From: Tepidamorphaceae bacterium
GTDB taxonomy: Bacteria; Pseudomonadota; Alphaproteobacteria; Rhizobiales; Tepidamorphaceae
Direction of reading: 5' to 3'
Assembly: GCA_028279445.1 (NCBI GenBank)
Contig: JANQNT010000028.1
Location: forward strand, 1-64,000
Length of the DNA stretch: 64,000 bases
Below, piece after piece: positions 48,596 to 57,149 of the stretch. The notes under the pieces are model-generated. The model saw only the letters and a program-made list of their open reading frames with translations, ran no database searches and had not been told where the DNA came from. Every line of letters starts with the position of its first letter. Positions within the stretch are counted from its first letter, which is position 1. Made by a program: the position numbers and the translations under genes.

Positions 48596-50068
48596 ATGAT
48601 CCTGCGCCCCGCGCATATCCATACCCTCAACGAGGCCGTCGACGCCCTCGACACGGTCCATGTGGCCGTCGTCGGCGATGTCATGCTGGACCGCTACGTC
48701 TATGGCAGCGCGGCGCGGCTGTCGCCGGAGGCACCGGTTCCGGTGGTGCGGCAGGCGCGCGTCGACGAAATGCCCGGCGGCGCGGCAAACGTTGCCATGA
48801 ACCTGCTCGCCTACGGAGCGCAGGCAACGCTGATCGGCGTCATCGGAGACGACCGTGAAGGCGCGATGCTGGAGACGCTTTGCGCCGACGAGACACGGCT
48901 GACCGGGCATCTGATCCGCGATCCGCATCGGCCGACCACGGTGAAGACCCGCATCGTCGCCCAGGCGCAGCAGATGATGCGCCTCGATGCGGAAACAAGC
49001 GGTGACATCGACGACACGCTGTCGGCGAAGCTGATCGCCGCGGCACGCAAGGCACTCGGCGAGTCCGGCGCGCTGATCCTCTCCGACTACGGCAAGGGCG
49101 TGCTGACGCCCGCCGTTTGCGCCGGGCTGATCGCCGCCGCCGCCGAGGCCGGCGTGCCGGTCCTGGTCGACCCCAAGCGCAGTGACCTTGGCGTTTATGG
49201 CGGTGCGGACCTGATCAGCCCGAACGCGCGCGAGCTTGCGGCGATCACCGGCCTGCCCGTCGATGACGCAGATGCCGCCGCCAGGGCGTGCGCGGCTGTG
49301 CTGGAGCGCTTCGGCGATATCGGCGCCGTTCTGGCAACACGTGGCGAGGCCGGCATGACGCTGCTCAAGCGCGGTGACGACGCGGTCCATGTGGCGGCGG
49401 AAGCCCGCTCGGTGTTCGATGTCTCCGGCGCCGGGGATACGGTAATCGCCACCATCGCGGCGGGCCTTGCCGCCGGGCTGTCGCTGACAGACGCGGTCCG
49501 GCTCGGCAACGCCGCCGCCGGTATCGCCGTGGGCAAGGCGGGCACCAGCACCGTGTCGCGCGAGGAACTGCGGCATGGCCTGGGCATCGATCCGCCGCAC
49601 CGGCCGGTTTCGCGCCAGCGCGCCGCCGCGATGGTCGCGGGCTGGCAGGCGGCAGGCCGGCAGGTCGGCTTCACCAACGGCTGCTTCGACCTGCTTCACG
49701 CCGGCCACCTGCATTCGCTGGAATATGCGCGCAGCCGCTGCGACGCGCTCGTCGTCGGCGTCAACTCGGACGCGTCGGTGCGCGCGCTCAAGGGCGAGGG
49801 GCGTCCGGCGCAGGATGCCGAGACCCGCGCGCGGCTGCTGGCATCCCTGCGGTTCTGCGACCTGGTGACGGTGTTTGAGGAAGACACGCCGCTGGAACTG
49901 ATCACCGCGCTGCAGCCGGACGTCATCTTCAAGGGCGCCGACTACGCTGAACACGAGGTGGTGGGCCGCGACGTCGTTGCGGCGCGCGGCGGCCGCGTCG
50001 AACTCATTCCGCTGCTGGAAGGCCACTCCACCAGCCGTCTGGTCGCCAAGCTCGGCAAACGATCATGA
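48596..50068 (+). CDS. hldE: bifunctional heptose-7-phosphate kinase / heptose-1-phosphate adenylyltransferase
   Basis: A 490-residue fusion enzyme. Residues 1 to about 325 are a ribokinase-type kinase (EMPGGAANVAMNLLAYGAQ; DYGKGVLTP; SGAGDTVIATIAAGLAAG). From about 350 an adenylyltransferase domain has VGFTNGCFDLLHAGHLHSLE and VGVNSDASVRALKG. Together it makes ADP-D-glycero-D-manno-heptose for HldD. It is divergent from the waaC-hldD-waaF genes; all four serve the same pathway. The ribosome site is weak. Stop overlaps the next gene by 4 bp. Confidence 0.96.
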   Translation: MILRPAHIHTLNEAVDALDTVHVAVVGDVMLDRYVYGSAARLSPEAPVPVVRQARVDEMPGGAANVAMNLLAYGAQATLIGVIGDDREGAMLETLCADETRLTGHLIRDPHRPTTVKTRIVAQAQQMMRLDAETSGDIDDTLSAKLIAAARKALGESGALILSDYGKGVLTPAVCAGLIAAAAEAGVPVLVDPKRSDLGVYGGADLISPNARELAAITGLPVDDADAAARACAAVLERFGDIGAVLATRGEAGMTLLKRGDDAVHVAAEARSVFDVSGAGDTVIATIAAGLAAGLSLTDAVRLGNAAAGIAVGKAGTSTVSREELRHGLGIDPPHRPVSRQRAAAMVAGWQAAGRQVGFTNGCFDLLHAGHLHSLEYARSRCDALVVGVNSDASVRALKGEGRPAQDAETRARLLASLRFCDLVTVFEEDTPLELITALQPDVIFKGADYAEHEVVGRDVVAARGGRVELIPLLEGHSTSRLVAKLGKRS

Positions 50069-51381
50069 ACCTGGCGCACCTTGCCGCCGAACGTTCGGCG
50101 GCGGGGAAACCCGTCCGGGCGGGACTGATCGGCGCCGGCAAGTTCGGCAGCATGTTCCTGGCACAGGTTCCCACGACCGCCGGCCTCACAGTCACCGCGA
50201 TCGCCGACCTCGATACCGACCGCGCCCGCGCGCAGTGCCGCGCCGTGGGTTGGGATGAAGATCGTATCGCCGCGACCGCCTTCACAGACAACGGCGCAAC
50301 GCTCACCAAGCGCGACGACGTGGATGTGGTGATCGAGGCGACCGGCAGCCCGACCGCCGGCATCGTGCATGCGCTCGCGGCCTTCGCCGCGCGCAAGCAT
50401 GTGGTGATGGTCAATGTCGAGGCAGACGTTCTCGCCGGTGCGGCGCTTGCCAAACACGCAGGACAGGCCGGCGTCGTCTGCTCCATGGCCTATGGCGATC
50501 AGCCGGCGCTGGTCGCCGAGATGGTGGACTGGGCGCGCGCCTGCGGCTTTGGCGTCGCGGCCGCCGGCAAGGGCACCAAGTACCTGCCGGCCTACCACCA
50601 CGTCACGCCGGACGATGTGTGGGGCCATTACGGACTGACGCCGCAACAGGCAAAAGATGCGGGCATGAACCCGCAGATGTTCAACTCGTTCCTCGACGGC
50701 ACCAAGTCGGCCATCGAGATGGCGGCGATCGCCAATGCCTGCGACCTTGCCGTACCAGGCGACGGGCTGCTGTTTCCGCCCTGCGGCGTGGACGATCTGG
50801 CCCAGGTGCTGCGGCCGCGCGCCGAGGGCGGCGTACTGGAGCGCTCCGGCGTTGTGGAAGTGGTCTCCTCGCTGGAACGCGACGGCAGTCCCGTCGAGCG
50901 CGACCTGCGCTGGGGCGTCTATGCGGTGCTGGAGGCACCGAACGACTATTCCGCCGCCTGCTTTGGCCAGTACGGCCTCAATACCGACCGGAGCGGCCGA
51001 TACGCATCCATGTACAAGCCGTTTCACCTGATCGGCATGGAGCTCGGCATCTCCGTGCTGAGCGCGGCGTTGCGCGGCGAACCGACAGGCAGCACGCGCG
51101 GCTTCAGGGGCGATGCCGTCGCCGTCGCCAAGCGCGATCTCAAGTCGGGTGAAACTCTTGATGGCGAAGGCGGCTACACGGTGTGGGGCAAGCTCGCACC
51201 GGCGGCCGACAGTGTGGCGCGGGGACTGCTGCCCATCGGGCTGGCGCACGGGGTGAGGCTGGTGCGTCCCGTCGCCATGGATACGGCACTCACCTACGAT
51301 GACGTCGAACCGCTTCCCGACACACCGGCGCTCGCCCTGCGCCGCGAGCACGAAGCGCTTGCTGGAGCAGAAACCCCATGA
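50065..51381 (+). CDS. homoserine dehydrogenase-like oxidoreductase with C-terminal SAF domain
   Basis: A 438-residue protein. A Rossmann domain starts PVRAGLIGAGKFGSMFLAQ (residues 17-35), and DVDVVIEATGSPTAGIVHAL and HVVMVNVEADVLAG follow. The C-terminal about 70 residues (AVAVAKRDLKSGETLDGEGG) are a SAF domain. This corresponds to the group COG4091, annotated as predicted homoserine dehydrogenase but mostly uncharacterised; some related SAF oxidoreductases act on branched sugar acids. The substrate is therefore open. Translationally coupled to hldE (4-bp overlap) and to the DUF808 gene, an unexpected pairing with heptose synthesis. Confidence 0.85.
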   Translation: MNLAHLAAERSAAGKPVRAGLIGAGKFGSMFLAQVPTTAGLTVTAIADLDTDRARAQCRAVGWDEDRIAATAFTDNGATLTKRDDVDVVIEATGSPTAGIVHALAAFAARKHVVMVNVEADVLAGAALAKHAGQAGVVCSMAYGDQPALVAEMVDWARACGFGVAAAGKGTKYLPAYHHVTPDDVWGHYGLTPQQAKDAGMNPQMFNSFLDGTKSAIEMAAIANACDLAVPGDGLLFPPCGVDDLAQVLRPRAEGGVLERSGVVEVVSSLERDGSPVERDLRWGVYAVLEAPNDYSAACFGQYGLNTDRSGRYASMYKPFHLIGMELGISVLSAALRGEPTGSTRGFRGDAVAVAKRDLKSGETLDGEGGYTVWGKLAPAADSVARGLLPIGLAHGVRLVRPVAMDTALTYDDVEPLPDTPALALRREHEALAGAETP

Positions 51382-52343
51382 GCGGGCTGCTGGCGCTGCT
51401 GGACGACGTGGCGGCGATCGCCAAGGTGGCGGCGGCCTCGGTTGACGATGTGGTGGGCCAGGCGGTGAAGGCCTCGTCCAAGGCGGCTGGCGCGGTGATC
51501 GACGATGCGGCGGTGACGCCGAAGTTCATCACCGGCTTTTCCGCCGAGCGCGAACTGCCGATCGTCTGGAAGATCGCCAAGGGCTCGCTGTTCAACAAGC
51601 TGGTCATCCTGCTTCCAGTTGCGCTGCTGCTGTCGGCCTTCGCGCCGTGGCTGATCGCGCCGCTGCTGATGCTCGGCGGCAGCTATCTGTGCTTCGAGGG
51701 CGCCGAAAAGGTCTGGCACGTATTGCAGCCGGGCGACCATCACGGCGAGGACCTGCTGGAGGAGAAGCGCAAGGACCCGCATCTGGAGGAGGAGAAGGTC
51801 CGCGGCGCCATCAAGACCGACTTCATCCTGTCGGCGGAGATCATGACCATCACGCTGGCCGCCCTGCCCGACGATCTCGACATCTGGATGGTGGCCTCCG
51901 CGCTCGCCGTCGCCGCGGTGCTGATCACGCTCGCGGTCTACGGCGCGGTGGCGGTCATCGTGAAGGCCGACGACGTGGGCCTGCACATGGCCACCGAGGG
52001 ACCCGGTCCGGCGATCCGGCGGATCGGCGAGTGGATCGTGCGCGGCATGCCCCATGTGCTGAAGCTGATGGTCATCGTCGGCACCGCGGCGATGATCTGG
52101 GTCGGCGGCTCGATCATGGTGCACGGCGCAGCCGAACTCGGCTTCAAGGCCCCCTACCAGACGATCCACCATATCGCCGAGGCTCTCGCCCATGGCGTGC
52201 CCGCCGGCGTGCAGGGCTTCGTCGCCTGGCTTGTCACCGCGCTGATCGATGGGCTGATCGGCCTGATCTTCGGGCTCATGCTGATCCCGCTGGTGATGTA
52301 CGTCATCGCGCCGGTGGCGGGCATGTTCGGGAAACGGGCGTGA
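51378..52343 (+). CDS. DUF808 (YedI-like) inner-membrane protein
   Basis: A 321-residue membrane protein. It starts SGLLALLDDVAAIAKVAAAS and VDDVVGQAVKASSKAAGAVI, the unmistakable DUF808/YedI opening, and continues with about six hydrophobic segments (about 75-100, 150-200, 225-255, 290-315). GFSAERELPIVWKIAKGSLF is another family block. Function unknown. Its start overlaps the preceding stop by 4 bp. Confidence 0.92.
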   Translation: MSGLLALLDDVAAIAKVAAASVDDVVGQAVKASSKAAGAVIDDAAVTPKFITGFSAERELPIVWKIAKGSLFNKLVILLPVALLLSAFAPWLIAPLLMLGGSYLCFEGAEKVWHVLQPGDHHGEDLLEEKRKDPHLEEEKVRGAIKTDFILSAEIMTITLAALPDDLDIWMVASALAVAAVLITLAVYGAVAVIVKADDVGLHMATEGPGPAIRRIGEWIVRGMPHVLKLMVIVGTAAMIWVGGSIMVHGAAELGFKAPYQTIHHIAEALAHGVPAGVQGFVAWLVTALIDGLIGLIFGLMLIPLVMYVIAPVAGMFGKRA

Positions 52344-52367
52344 ACCGGTCTTTGCCGTCGCGTAAGC

Positions 52368-52391
52368 CAATGTGTTACATTGTAGTATAAT
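52368..52391 (+). promoter_or_regulatory. operator and -10 box of the toxin-antitoxin pair
   Basis: CAATGT-GTT-ACATTG at 52368-52382 is a perfect 6-bp inverted repeat, followed 3 bp later by TATAAT at 52386-52391. The antitoxin start is 21 bp further. A ribbon-helix-helix antitoxin bound to the palindrome would cover the promoter, the usual autoregulation. No good -35 matches. Confidence 0.65.
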
Positions 52392-52412
52392 TGCAATCGG
52401 AGTGCTGGCGGA

Positions 52413-52679
52413 ATGCCGAAAACCAAGACGATGACCTTGCGCGTCGATGAGCGGATGAAGGAGCGTCTCGCGTCGGTTGCCGCGAGCCAGCGCCGCAGCG
52501 CATCCTTCATCGCGCACGAGGCCATCGAGGACTATCTGCGCGTGCAGGAAGCCCAGTTGGCCGGTATCAGGCAGGCCATCGAGGCGGCCGATGCCGGCGA
52601 GACAATCGCCGGTGATGAGGTTCGTGCGTGGGTTGAGTCCTGGGGTGGTCCCGGGGAGCGCTCCAAACCGAAGGCATGA
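52413..52679 (+). CDS. ribbon-helix-helix antitoxin
   Basis: An 88-residue protein. The first 45 residues (KTMTLRVDERMKERLASVAA then RRSASFIAHEAIEDYL) form a ribbon-helix-helix DNA-binding domain of the RelB/ParD/CopG kind. The rest is an acidic toxin-binding tail (GIRQAIEAADAGETIAGDEV). It should neutralise the toxin encoded downstream and repress the operon through the palindrome upstream. ATG at 52413. Stop overlaps the toxin start (ATGA). Confidence 0.92.
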   Translation: MPKTKTMTLRVDERMKERLASVAASQRRSASFIAHEAIEDYLRVQEAQLAGIRQAIEAADAGETIAGDEVRAWVESWGGPGERSKPKA

Positions 52680-52954
52680 AGATCGTCTGGACAGCATTGG
52701 CGCTGGATGATCTGGAACAGCTTCGCGATTACGTCGGCAAAGACGATCCCGCGGCCGCACGGGACCTGGTACTGAAAATCCTCGACATCGTGGAGACGCA
52801 GTTGCCCGAACACCCCCGGTCCGGAAAGCCGGGCCGCGTGGAGGGGACGCGGGAACTGGTTATCGCGGGAACATCCTACATCCTGCCTTATCGCATCGAG
52901 GCCGGCCGAATCGAAGTGCTGCGGGTCTATCACGCCAAGCGCATCTGGCCGTAG
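52676..52954 (+). CDS. RelE/ParE family toxin
   Basis: A 92-residue protein with the RelE/ParE fold pattern: IVWTALALDDLEQLRDYVGK, ALDIVETQLPEHP-like helix region (KILDIVETQLPEHPRSGKPG), GTRELVIAGTSYILPYRI and the C-terminal strand IEVLRVYHAKRIWP. The HAKRxWP end and lack of RelE catalytic residues suggest the ParE-like group, which may act on gyrase or, for RelE types, on mRNA; sequence alone does not decide. Overlaps the antitoxin by 4 bp. Confidence 0.92.
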   Translation: MKIVWTALALDDLEQLRDYVGKDDPAAARDLVLKILDIVETQLPEHPRSGKPGRVEGTRELVIAGTSYILPYRIEAGRIEVLRVYHAKRIWP

Positions 52955-53070
52955 ATGCTGTAGGACCGCCCGCCACGCCAAATCACCCCCTTCCCACCAC
53001 CCCCACTCACCGCTAGCCTGCCGCCAGGCCAATAAAGAACCGATGCGTTTGTTGAGGGGGAAGTGCCGCC

Positions 53071-54180
53071 ATGGAAGTACGAGCCGCCGTCGCCGTTGCA
53101 GCCGGCAAGCCGCTTGAGATCACCACCGTCAATCTCGAAGGCCCGAAGGAGGGCGAGGTGCTGGTGGAGATGAAGGCGACCGGCATCTGCCACACCGACG
53201 AGTTCACCTTGTCGGGCGCCGACCCGGAAGGCCTGTTCCCGGCGATCCTGGGGCACGAGGGCGCCGGCGTCGTGGTCGATACCGGGCCCGGCGTCACCAG
53301 CCTGAAGAAGGGCGACCACGTCATCCCGCTCTATACGCCGGAATGCCGCGAGTGCGACTACTGTACGTCCGGCAAGACCAACCTGTGCCAGAAGATCCGC
53401 GTCACCCAAGGGCAGGGCGTGATGCCGGATGGGTCGTCGAGATTTTCGGCCGGCGGCGAGATGATCCACCACTACATGGGCACCTCGACGTTCGCGAACT
53501 ACTCGGTGGTGCCTGAGATCGCGCTGGCGAAAGTGCGCGAGGACGCCCCCTTCGACAAGATCTGCTACATCGGCTGCGGCGTGACCACCGGCATCGGCGC
53601 GGTGATCAATACGGCCAAGGTGCAGCCCGGTGACAACGTGGTGGTGTTCGGGCTCGGCGGTATCGGCCTCAACGTGATCCAGGGCGCGCGCATCGCCGGC
53701 GCGGACATGATCGTCGGCGTCGACCTCAATCCCGGCCGCAAGGAGATCGCCGAGAAATTCGGCATGACCCACTTCGTCAATCCGAAAGAGGTGGAGGGCG
53801 ACCTGGTCCCCTATCTGGTCGATCTGACGAAGGGCGGGGCGGACTACTCCTTCGAGTGCATCGGCAATGTGGAGGTGATGCGCCAGGCGCTGGAGTGCTG
53901 CCACAAGGGCTGGGGCACCTCGATCATCATCGGGGTGGCGCCGGCGGGCGCGGAAATCTCCACCCGGCCGTTCCAGCTCGTCACCGGGCGCAACTGGCGC
54001 GGCACCGCCTTCGGCGGCGCCAAGGGGCGCACCGACGTGCCGGGGATCGTCGACTGGTACATGGACGGTAAGATCAACATCGACGACCTGATCACCCACA
54101 CCATGCCACTCGACAGGATCAACGACGCCTTCGACCTGATGCACGCGGGCAAGAGCATCCGATCCGTGGTGATGTACTGA
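53071..54180 (+). CDS. S-(hydroxymethyl)glutathione dehydrogenase / class III alcohol dehydrogenase
   Basis: A 369-residue zinc enzyme that oxidises the glutathione-formaldehyde adduct to S-formylglutathione with NAD. Catalytic zinc ligands Cys40 in TGICHTDEF and His62 in GHEGAGVV, structural zinc cysteines 92, 95, 98 and 106 in [19 protein letters not shown] loop [23 protein letters not shown] and [20 protein letters not shown] are class III blocks. It is known as frmA, adhC or flhA in different organisms. S-formylglutathione hydrolase is encoded 4.6 kb downstream. The stop overlaps the next start by one base. Confidence 0.95.
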   Translation: MEVRAAVAVAAGKPLEITTVNLEGPKEGEVLVEMKATGICHTDEFTLSGADPEGLFPAILGHEGAGVVVDTGPGVTSLKKGDHVIPLYTPECRECDYCTSGKTNLCQKIRVTQGQGVMPDGSSRFSAGGEMIHHYMGTSTFANYSVVPEIALAKVREDAPFDKICYIGCGVTTGIGAVINTAKVQPGDNVVVFGLGGIGLNVIQGARIAGADMIVGVDLNPGRKEIAEKFGMTHFVNPKEVEGDLVPYLVDLTKGGADYSFECIGNVEVMRQALECCHKGWGTSIIIGVAPAGAEISTRPFQLVTGRNWRGTAFGGAKGRTDVPGIVDWYMDGKINIDDLITHTMPLDRINDAFDLMHAGKSIRSVVMY

Positions 54181-54605
54181 TGCACATCCTGGCACAACGC
54201 GCGCTGCTGGCCGGCGCTCTGCTGCTGGCTGCGGGAATCGCGCTCGCCGCGCCGGCGGCGCTGGCCGACCCGACCGGCACCTATCGGGTCGTTGGAACCA
54301 ATCCCGACAGCGGCGGCGAGTACCGCGGTACGGTGACGGTGACACGCACCGGCGAGACCTATTCGGTGGTCTGGCAGATCGGCAACACGCGCTTTGTCGG
54401 CACCGGCCTCGGCGCGGTGATCCGCAATGGCGGTTTCTTCATCGGGCCGGCCGAAGCGAATGACAGCGCCCTGGCGATCGGCTACGCGTCGGGCAACTCG
54501 TTCGGCATGGCGATGTACTTCGAACGCGAAGACGGCCGCTGGGAAGGCGTGTGGACCTATGGCGGCAGCGACAAGGTCGCGACCGAGGTCTGGTACCCGC
54601 GATAG
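54180..54605 (+). CDS. small secreted protein of unknown function
   Basis: A 141-residue protein with a clear signal peptide (hydrophobic 8-28, cleavage near ALA-DPT at 30). The mature part is a beta-rich repeat-like sequence: GTYRVVGTNPDSGGEYRGTV, YSVVWQIGNTRFVGTGLG, SALAIGYASGNSFGMAMYF, WEGVWTYGGS. It resembles small lipocalin- or fibronectin-binding-like periplasmic proteins described only as hypothetical. It starts within the stop of the dehydrogenase gene, so it is translated from the same mRNA. Confidence 0.75.
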   Translation: MHILAQRALLAGALLLAAGIALAAPAALADPTGTYRVVGTNPDSGGEYRGTVTVTRTGETYSVVWQIGNTRFVGTGLGAVIRNGGFFIGPAEANDSALAIGYASGNSFGMAMYFEREDGRWEGVWTYGGSDKVATEVWYPR

Positions 54606-54867
54606 CGCGCGCAAGCCGATCACTGGACGACACCACGCGATTGTTCCGTGAACACGTGATCCTGCCCTTTTGGCGACAGCCGTGTCGCAACAGGGAAACC
54701 CCCGGTCGGCTTTCGCTGGGTCGCGGCACGAAGACGCGACGTAGTGTCGCCAGGGTGCGGGACCGGCCCGCGCGCATGATCCCGGGCGAACCGAACAATC
54801 AACAAGACCCGGCGACATGCCTGCGGATCCGGCGCACCACGCGATCACGAGGGAGGACGCATCGCAT

Positions 54868-55281
54868 ATGTATTCCAACATCATGGTGCCCGTTGACCTG
54901 GCGCATGTGGAACGCCTGGCCAAGGCACTGGACACCGCCGCGGACCTGGCGCGCCACTACGGCGCCTCTGTGTGCTACGTCGGCGTCACCACCTCGGCGC
55001 CCGGCGAAGCGGCGCACAATCCAGCGGAATTCGAAGCCAGGCTGGAGGCGCTGGGAGCCGCCCAGGCCGAAAGGCACGGCGCGGCGGTCTCGACACGCAC
55101 GATCGTCAGCAACGATCCAGCCATCGACCTCGACGATAAGCTGATCGGTGCGGTCCAGGAGACCGGTGCTGATCTGGTGGTGATGGCCTCGCACATGCCG
55201 GGGCTGATGGAGCACGTCTTCGCGTCGAACGCCGGCTACGTCGCCAGTCACGCGGCGGTCTCAGTCTTCGTCGTGCGCTAG
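54868..55281 (+). CDS. universal stress protein (UspA family)
   Basis: A 137-residue single-domain Usp. It begins YSNIMVPVDLAHVERLAKAL and ends GADLVVMASHMPGLMEHVFA, SNAGYVASHAAVSVFVVR. The ATP-binding glycine loop G-2x-G-9x-G(S/T) is degraded (ASHMPGLMEHVFASNA), so ATP binding is doubtful. GGGAGG precedes the ATG. It sits between the formaldehyde genes and the BCCT transporter. Confidence 0.9.
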   Translation: MYSNIMVPVDLAHVERLAKALDTAADLARHYGASVCYVGVTTSAPGEAAHNPAEFEARLEALGAAQAERHGAAVSTRTIVSNDPAIDLDDKLIGAVQETGADLVVMASHMPGLMEHVFASNAGYVASHAAVSVFVVR

Positions 55282-55362
55282 GGGCGCGGCGGACACCCCT
55301 ATCAGGAACAGCGATACCGGACCGCGCTTCAAGGGGCGCGTCGATCCGGCAGGAGGAATTCC

Positions 55363-57003
55363 ATGAGCGAACAGCAGACACCCGATGGCGTGGGCATCCG
55401 CAATCCGGATGGCCCGGCCAACATCATCGAAACCGAATACGAGATCGGCCAGGACAACATCTCCACCAGCGTCGGGCCGTTCGGCCTCGACATCCACAAT
55501 CCGGTGTTCATGATCTCGGGGCTGACAATCGTCGCCTTCGTGTTCCTGACACTGGCGTTTCAGGATGCCGTCGGGCCACTGTTCGGCGATCTGCGGGTCT
55601 GGCTGACCTCGACGCTGGACTGGTTCTTCCTGTCAGCGGCGAACATCTTCGTGCTGCTGTGCCTGTTCCTGGTGGTCTCGCCGCTCGGCAAGGTCCGCCT
55701 CGGCGGCAAGGACGCCAAGCCCGACTACAGCTATCCGGGCTGGTTCGCCATGCTGTTCGCCGCAGGCATGGGCATCGGGCTGATGTATTTCGGCGTCTCC
55801 GAGCCGATCTCCCACTTCAATTCATCGATCGGCGGCACGACGGTGGAGAACGGCGTGCGCACCGACTGGGCGCCGTTGGGCGCGGCCGTTGGCGACCAGG
55901 AAGCGGCACGCCAGCTCGGCATGGCGGCGACCATTTTCCACTGGGGCCTGCACCCGTGGGCGATCTACGCGATCGTCGCGCTGGCGCTGGCGCTGTTCAG
56001 CTACAACAAGGGCCTGCCGCTGACCATCCGCTCGGTGTTCTATCCGATCTTCGGGGAGCGGGTGTGGGGCTGGACCGGCCACGTCATCGACACGCTGGCC
56101 GTCTTCGCCACCCTGTTCGGGCTCGCCACCTCGCTTGGCTTCGGCGCCGAGCAGGCCAGCGCCGGCCTTGAGTATCTCTACGGCCTTCCCAACACCGACG
56201 GCTCCAAGGTCTTCCTGATCCTGGCCATCACCGCCGTGGCGCTGGTTTCGGTGATCGCGGGAATGGATGCCGGCGTCAAACGGCTGTCGGAAATCAACAT
56301 GATGATGGCCATCCTGCTGCTCGGCTTCATCATCGTCGTCGGGCCGACGCTGAACATCATCACCGGCTACTTCTCCAACCTCGGCAGCTATCTGGCGGCG
56401 CTGCCGGCGCTATCCAATCCGTTCGGTCGCGAGGATGCCAATTTCAGCCAGGGCTGGACCTCGTTCTACTGGGCCTGGTGGATTTCCTGGTCGCCGTTCG
56501 TGGGCATGTTCATCGCGCGGGTCTCGCGTGGGCGCACGGTGCGCGAATTCATCATCTGCGTTCTGCTGATCCCGTCGGCCGTGTGCGTGCTGTGGATGAC
56601 CGCCTTCGGCGGCACGGCGATCTACCAGATCATCAATGACGGCTTCACCGGCGTCGCCGAAGCCGACCAGAACTTCAAGCTGTTCGTGATGCTGTCGCAG
56701 TACCCGCTGGCCGGGCTGACATCCTTCGTCGGCATCGTTCTGGTGGTGGTGTTCTTCGTCACCTCGTCGGATTCCGGTTCGCTGGTCATCGATACCATCA
56801 CCGCCGGGGGCAAGGTCGACGCGCCGCTGCCGCAGCGGGTGTTCTGGTGCACCTTCGAGGGGCTGGTGGCGATCGCCCTGTTGCTCGGCGGCGGGCTCAC
56901 CGCACTGCAGGCGATGTCGGTGTCGACGGGCTTCCCGTTCACCATCGTGCTGCTGCTGGCCTGCTACGCCATCGTCAAGGGACTGATGGACGAGCCGCGC
57001 TGA
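55363..57003 (+). CDS. BCCT family transporter (betaine/choline/carnitine type)
   Basis: A 546-residue transporter with about twelve membrane segments. The family signature is seen: GWTSFYWAWWISWSPFVGMF followed by IARVSRGRTVREF. An MGIGLMYFGVSEPISHF block (the glycine-rich segment preceding the substrate site) is present. Members import glycine betaine, choline or carnitine with sodium or protons. There is no long C-terminal osmosensing tail, so control may be transcriptional. AGGAGGAATTCC leads the ATG. Confidence 0.94.
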   Translation: MSEQQTPDGVGIRNPDGPANIIETEYEIGQDNISTSVGPFGLDIHNPVFMISGLTIVAFVFLTLAFQDAVGPLFGDLRVWLTSTLDWFFLSAANIFVLLCLFLVVSPLGKVRLGGKDAKPDYSYPGWFAMLFAAGMGIGLMYFGVSEPISHFNSSIGGTTVENGVRTDWAPLGAAVGDQEAARQLGMAATIFHWGLHPWAIYAIVALALALFSYNKGLPLTIRSVFYPIFGERVWGWTGHVIDTLAVFATLFGLATSLGFGAEQASAGLEYLYGLPNTDGSKVFLILAITAVALVSVIAGMDAGVKRLSEINMMMAILLLGFIIVVGPTLNIITGYFSNLGSYLAALPALSNPFGREDANFSQGWTSFYWAWWISWSPFVGMFIARVSRGRTVREFIICVLLIPSAVCVLWMTAFGGTAIYQIINDGFTGVAEADQNFKLFVMLSQYPLAGLTSFVGIVLVVVFFVTSSDSGSLVIDTITAGGKVDAPLPQRVFWCTFEGLVAIALLLGGGLTALQAMSVSTGFPFTIVLLLACYAIVKGLMDEPR

Positions 57004-57046
57004 GCCACAGCCAAGGGGAAGATGGAGAAGCGGCGGCCCAGGCCAG

Positions 57047-57101
57047 GATCAGGAGTGAGGCGCAGCGGAGCGGAACCTGAAAGTTCCGTCCATTCCTGAT
57101 C
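57047..57101. terminator. nested hairpin between convergent genes
   Basis: GATCAGGAGTG at 57047-57057 pairs with CATTCCTGATC at 57091-57101 (one G-T), and inside it CGGAAC/GTTCCG with loop CTGAAA at 57071-57088 forms a second stem. It lies 44 bp after the BCCT stop and 49 bp before the end of the chemoreceptor gene, so it may end both transcripts. Confidence 0.55.
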
Positions 57102-57149
57102 GGCCCCCCCAGAAGGGCCACCGCTTCCCCATGCCTCCGCCCTGGCTTG

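Noticed and set aside
48401..50026. N-terminal extension of waaC through the hldE region, giving an 895-residue protein
   Set aside because: The extension is antisense to hldE. The conserved WaaC opening [13 protein letters not shown] fixes the start at 48400 or 48406.
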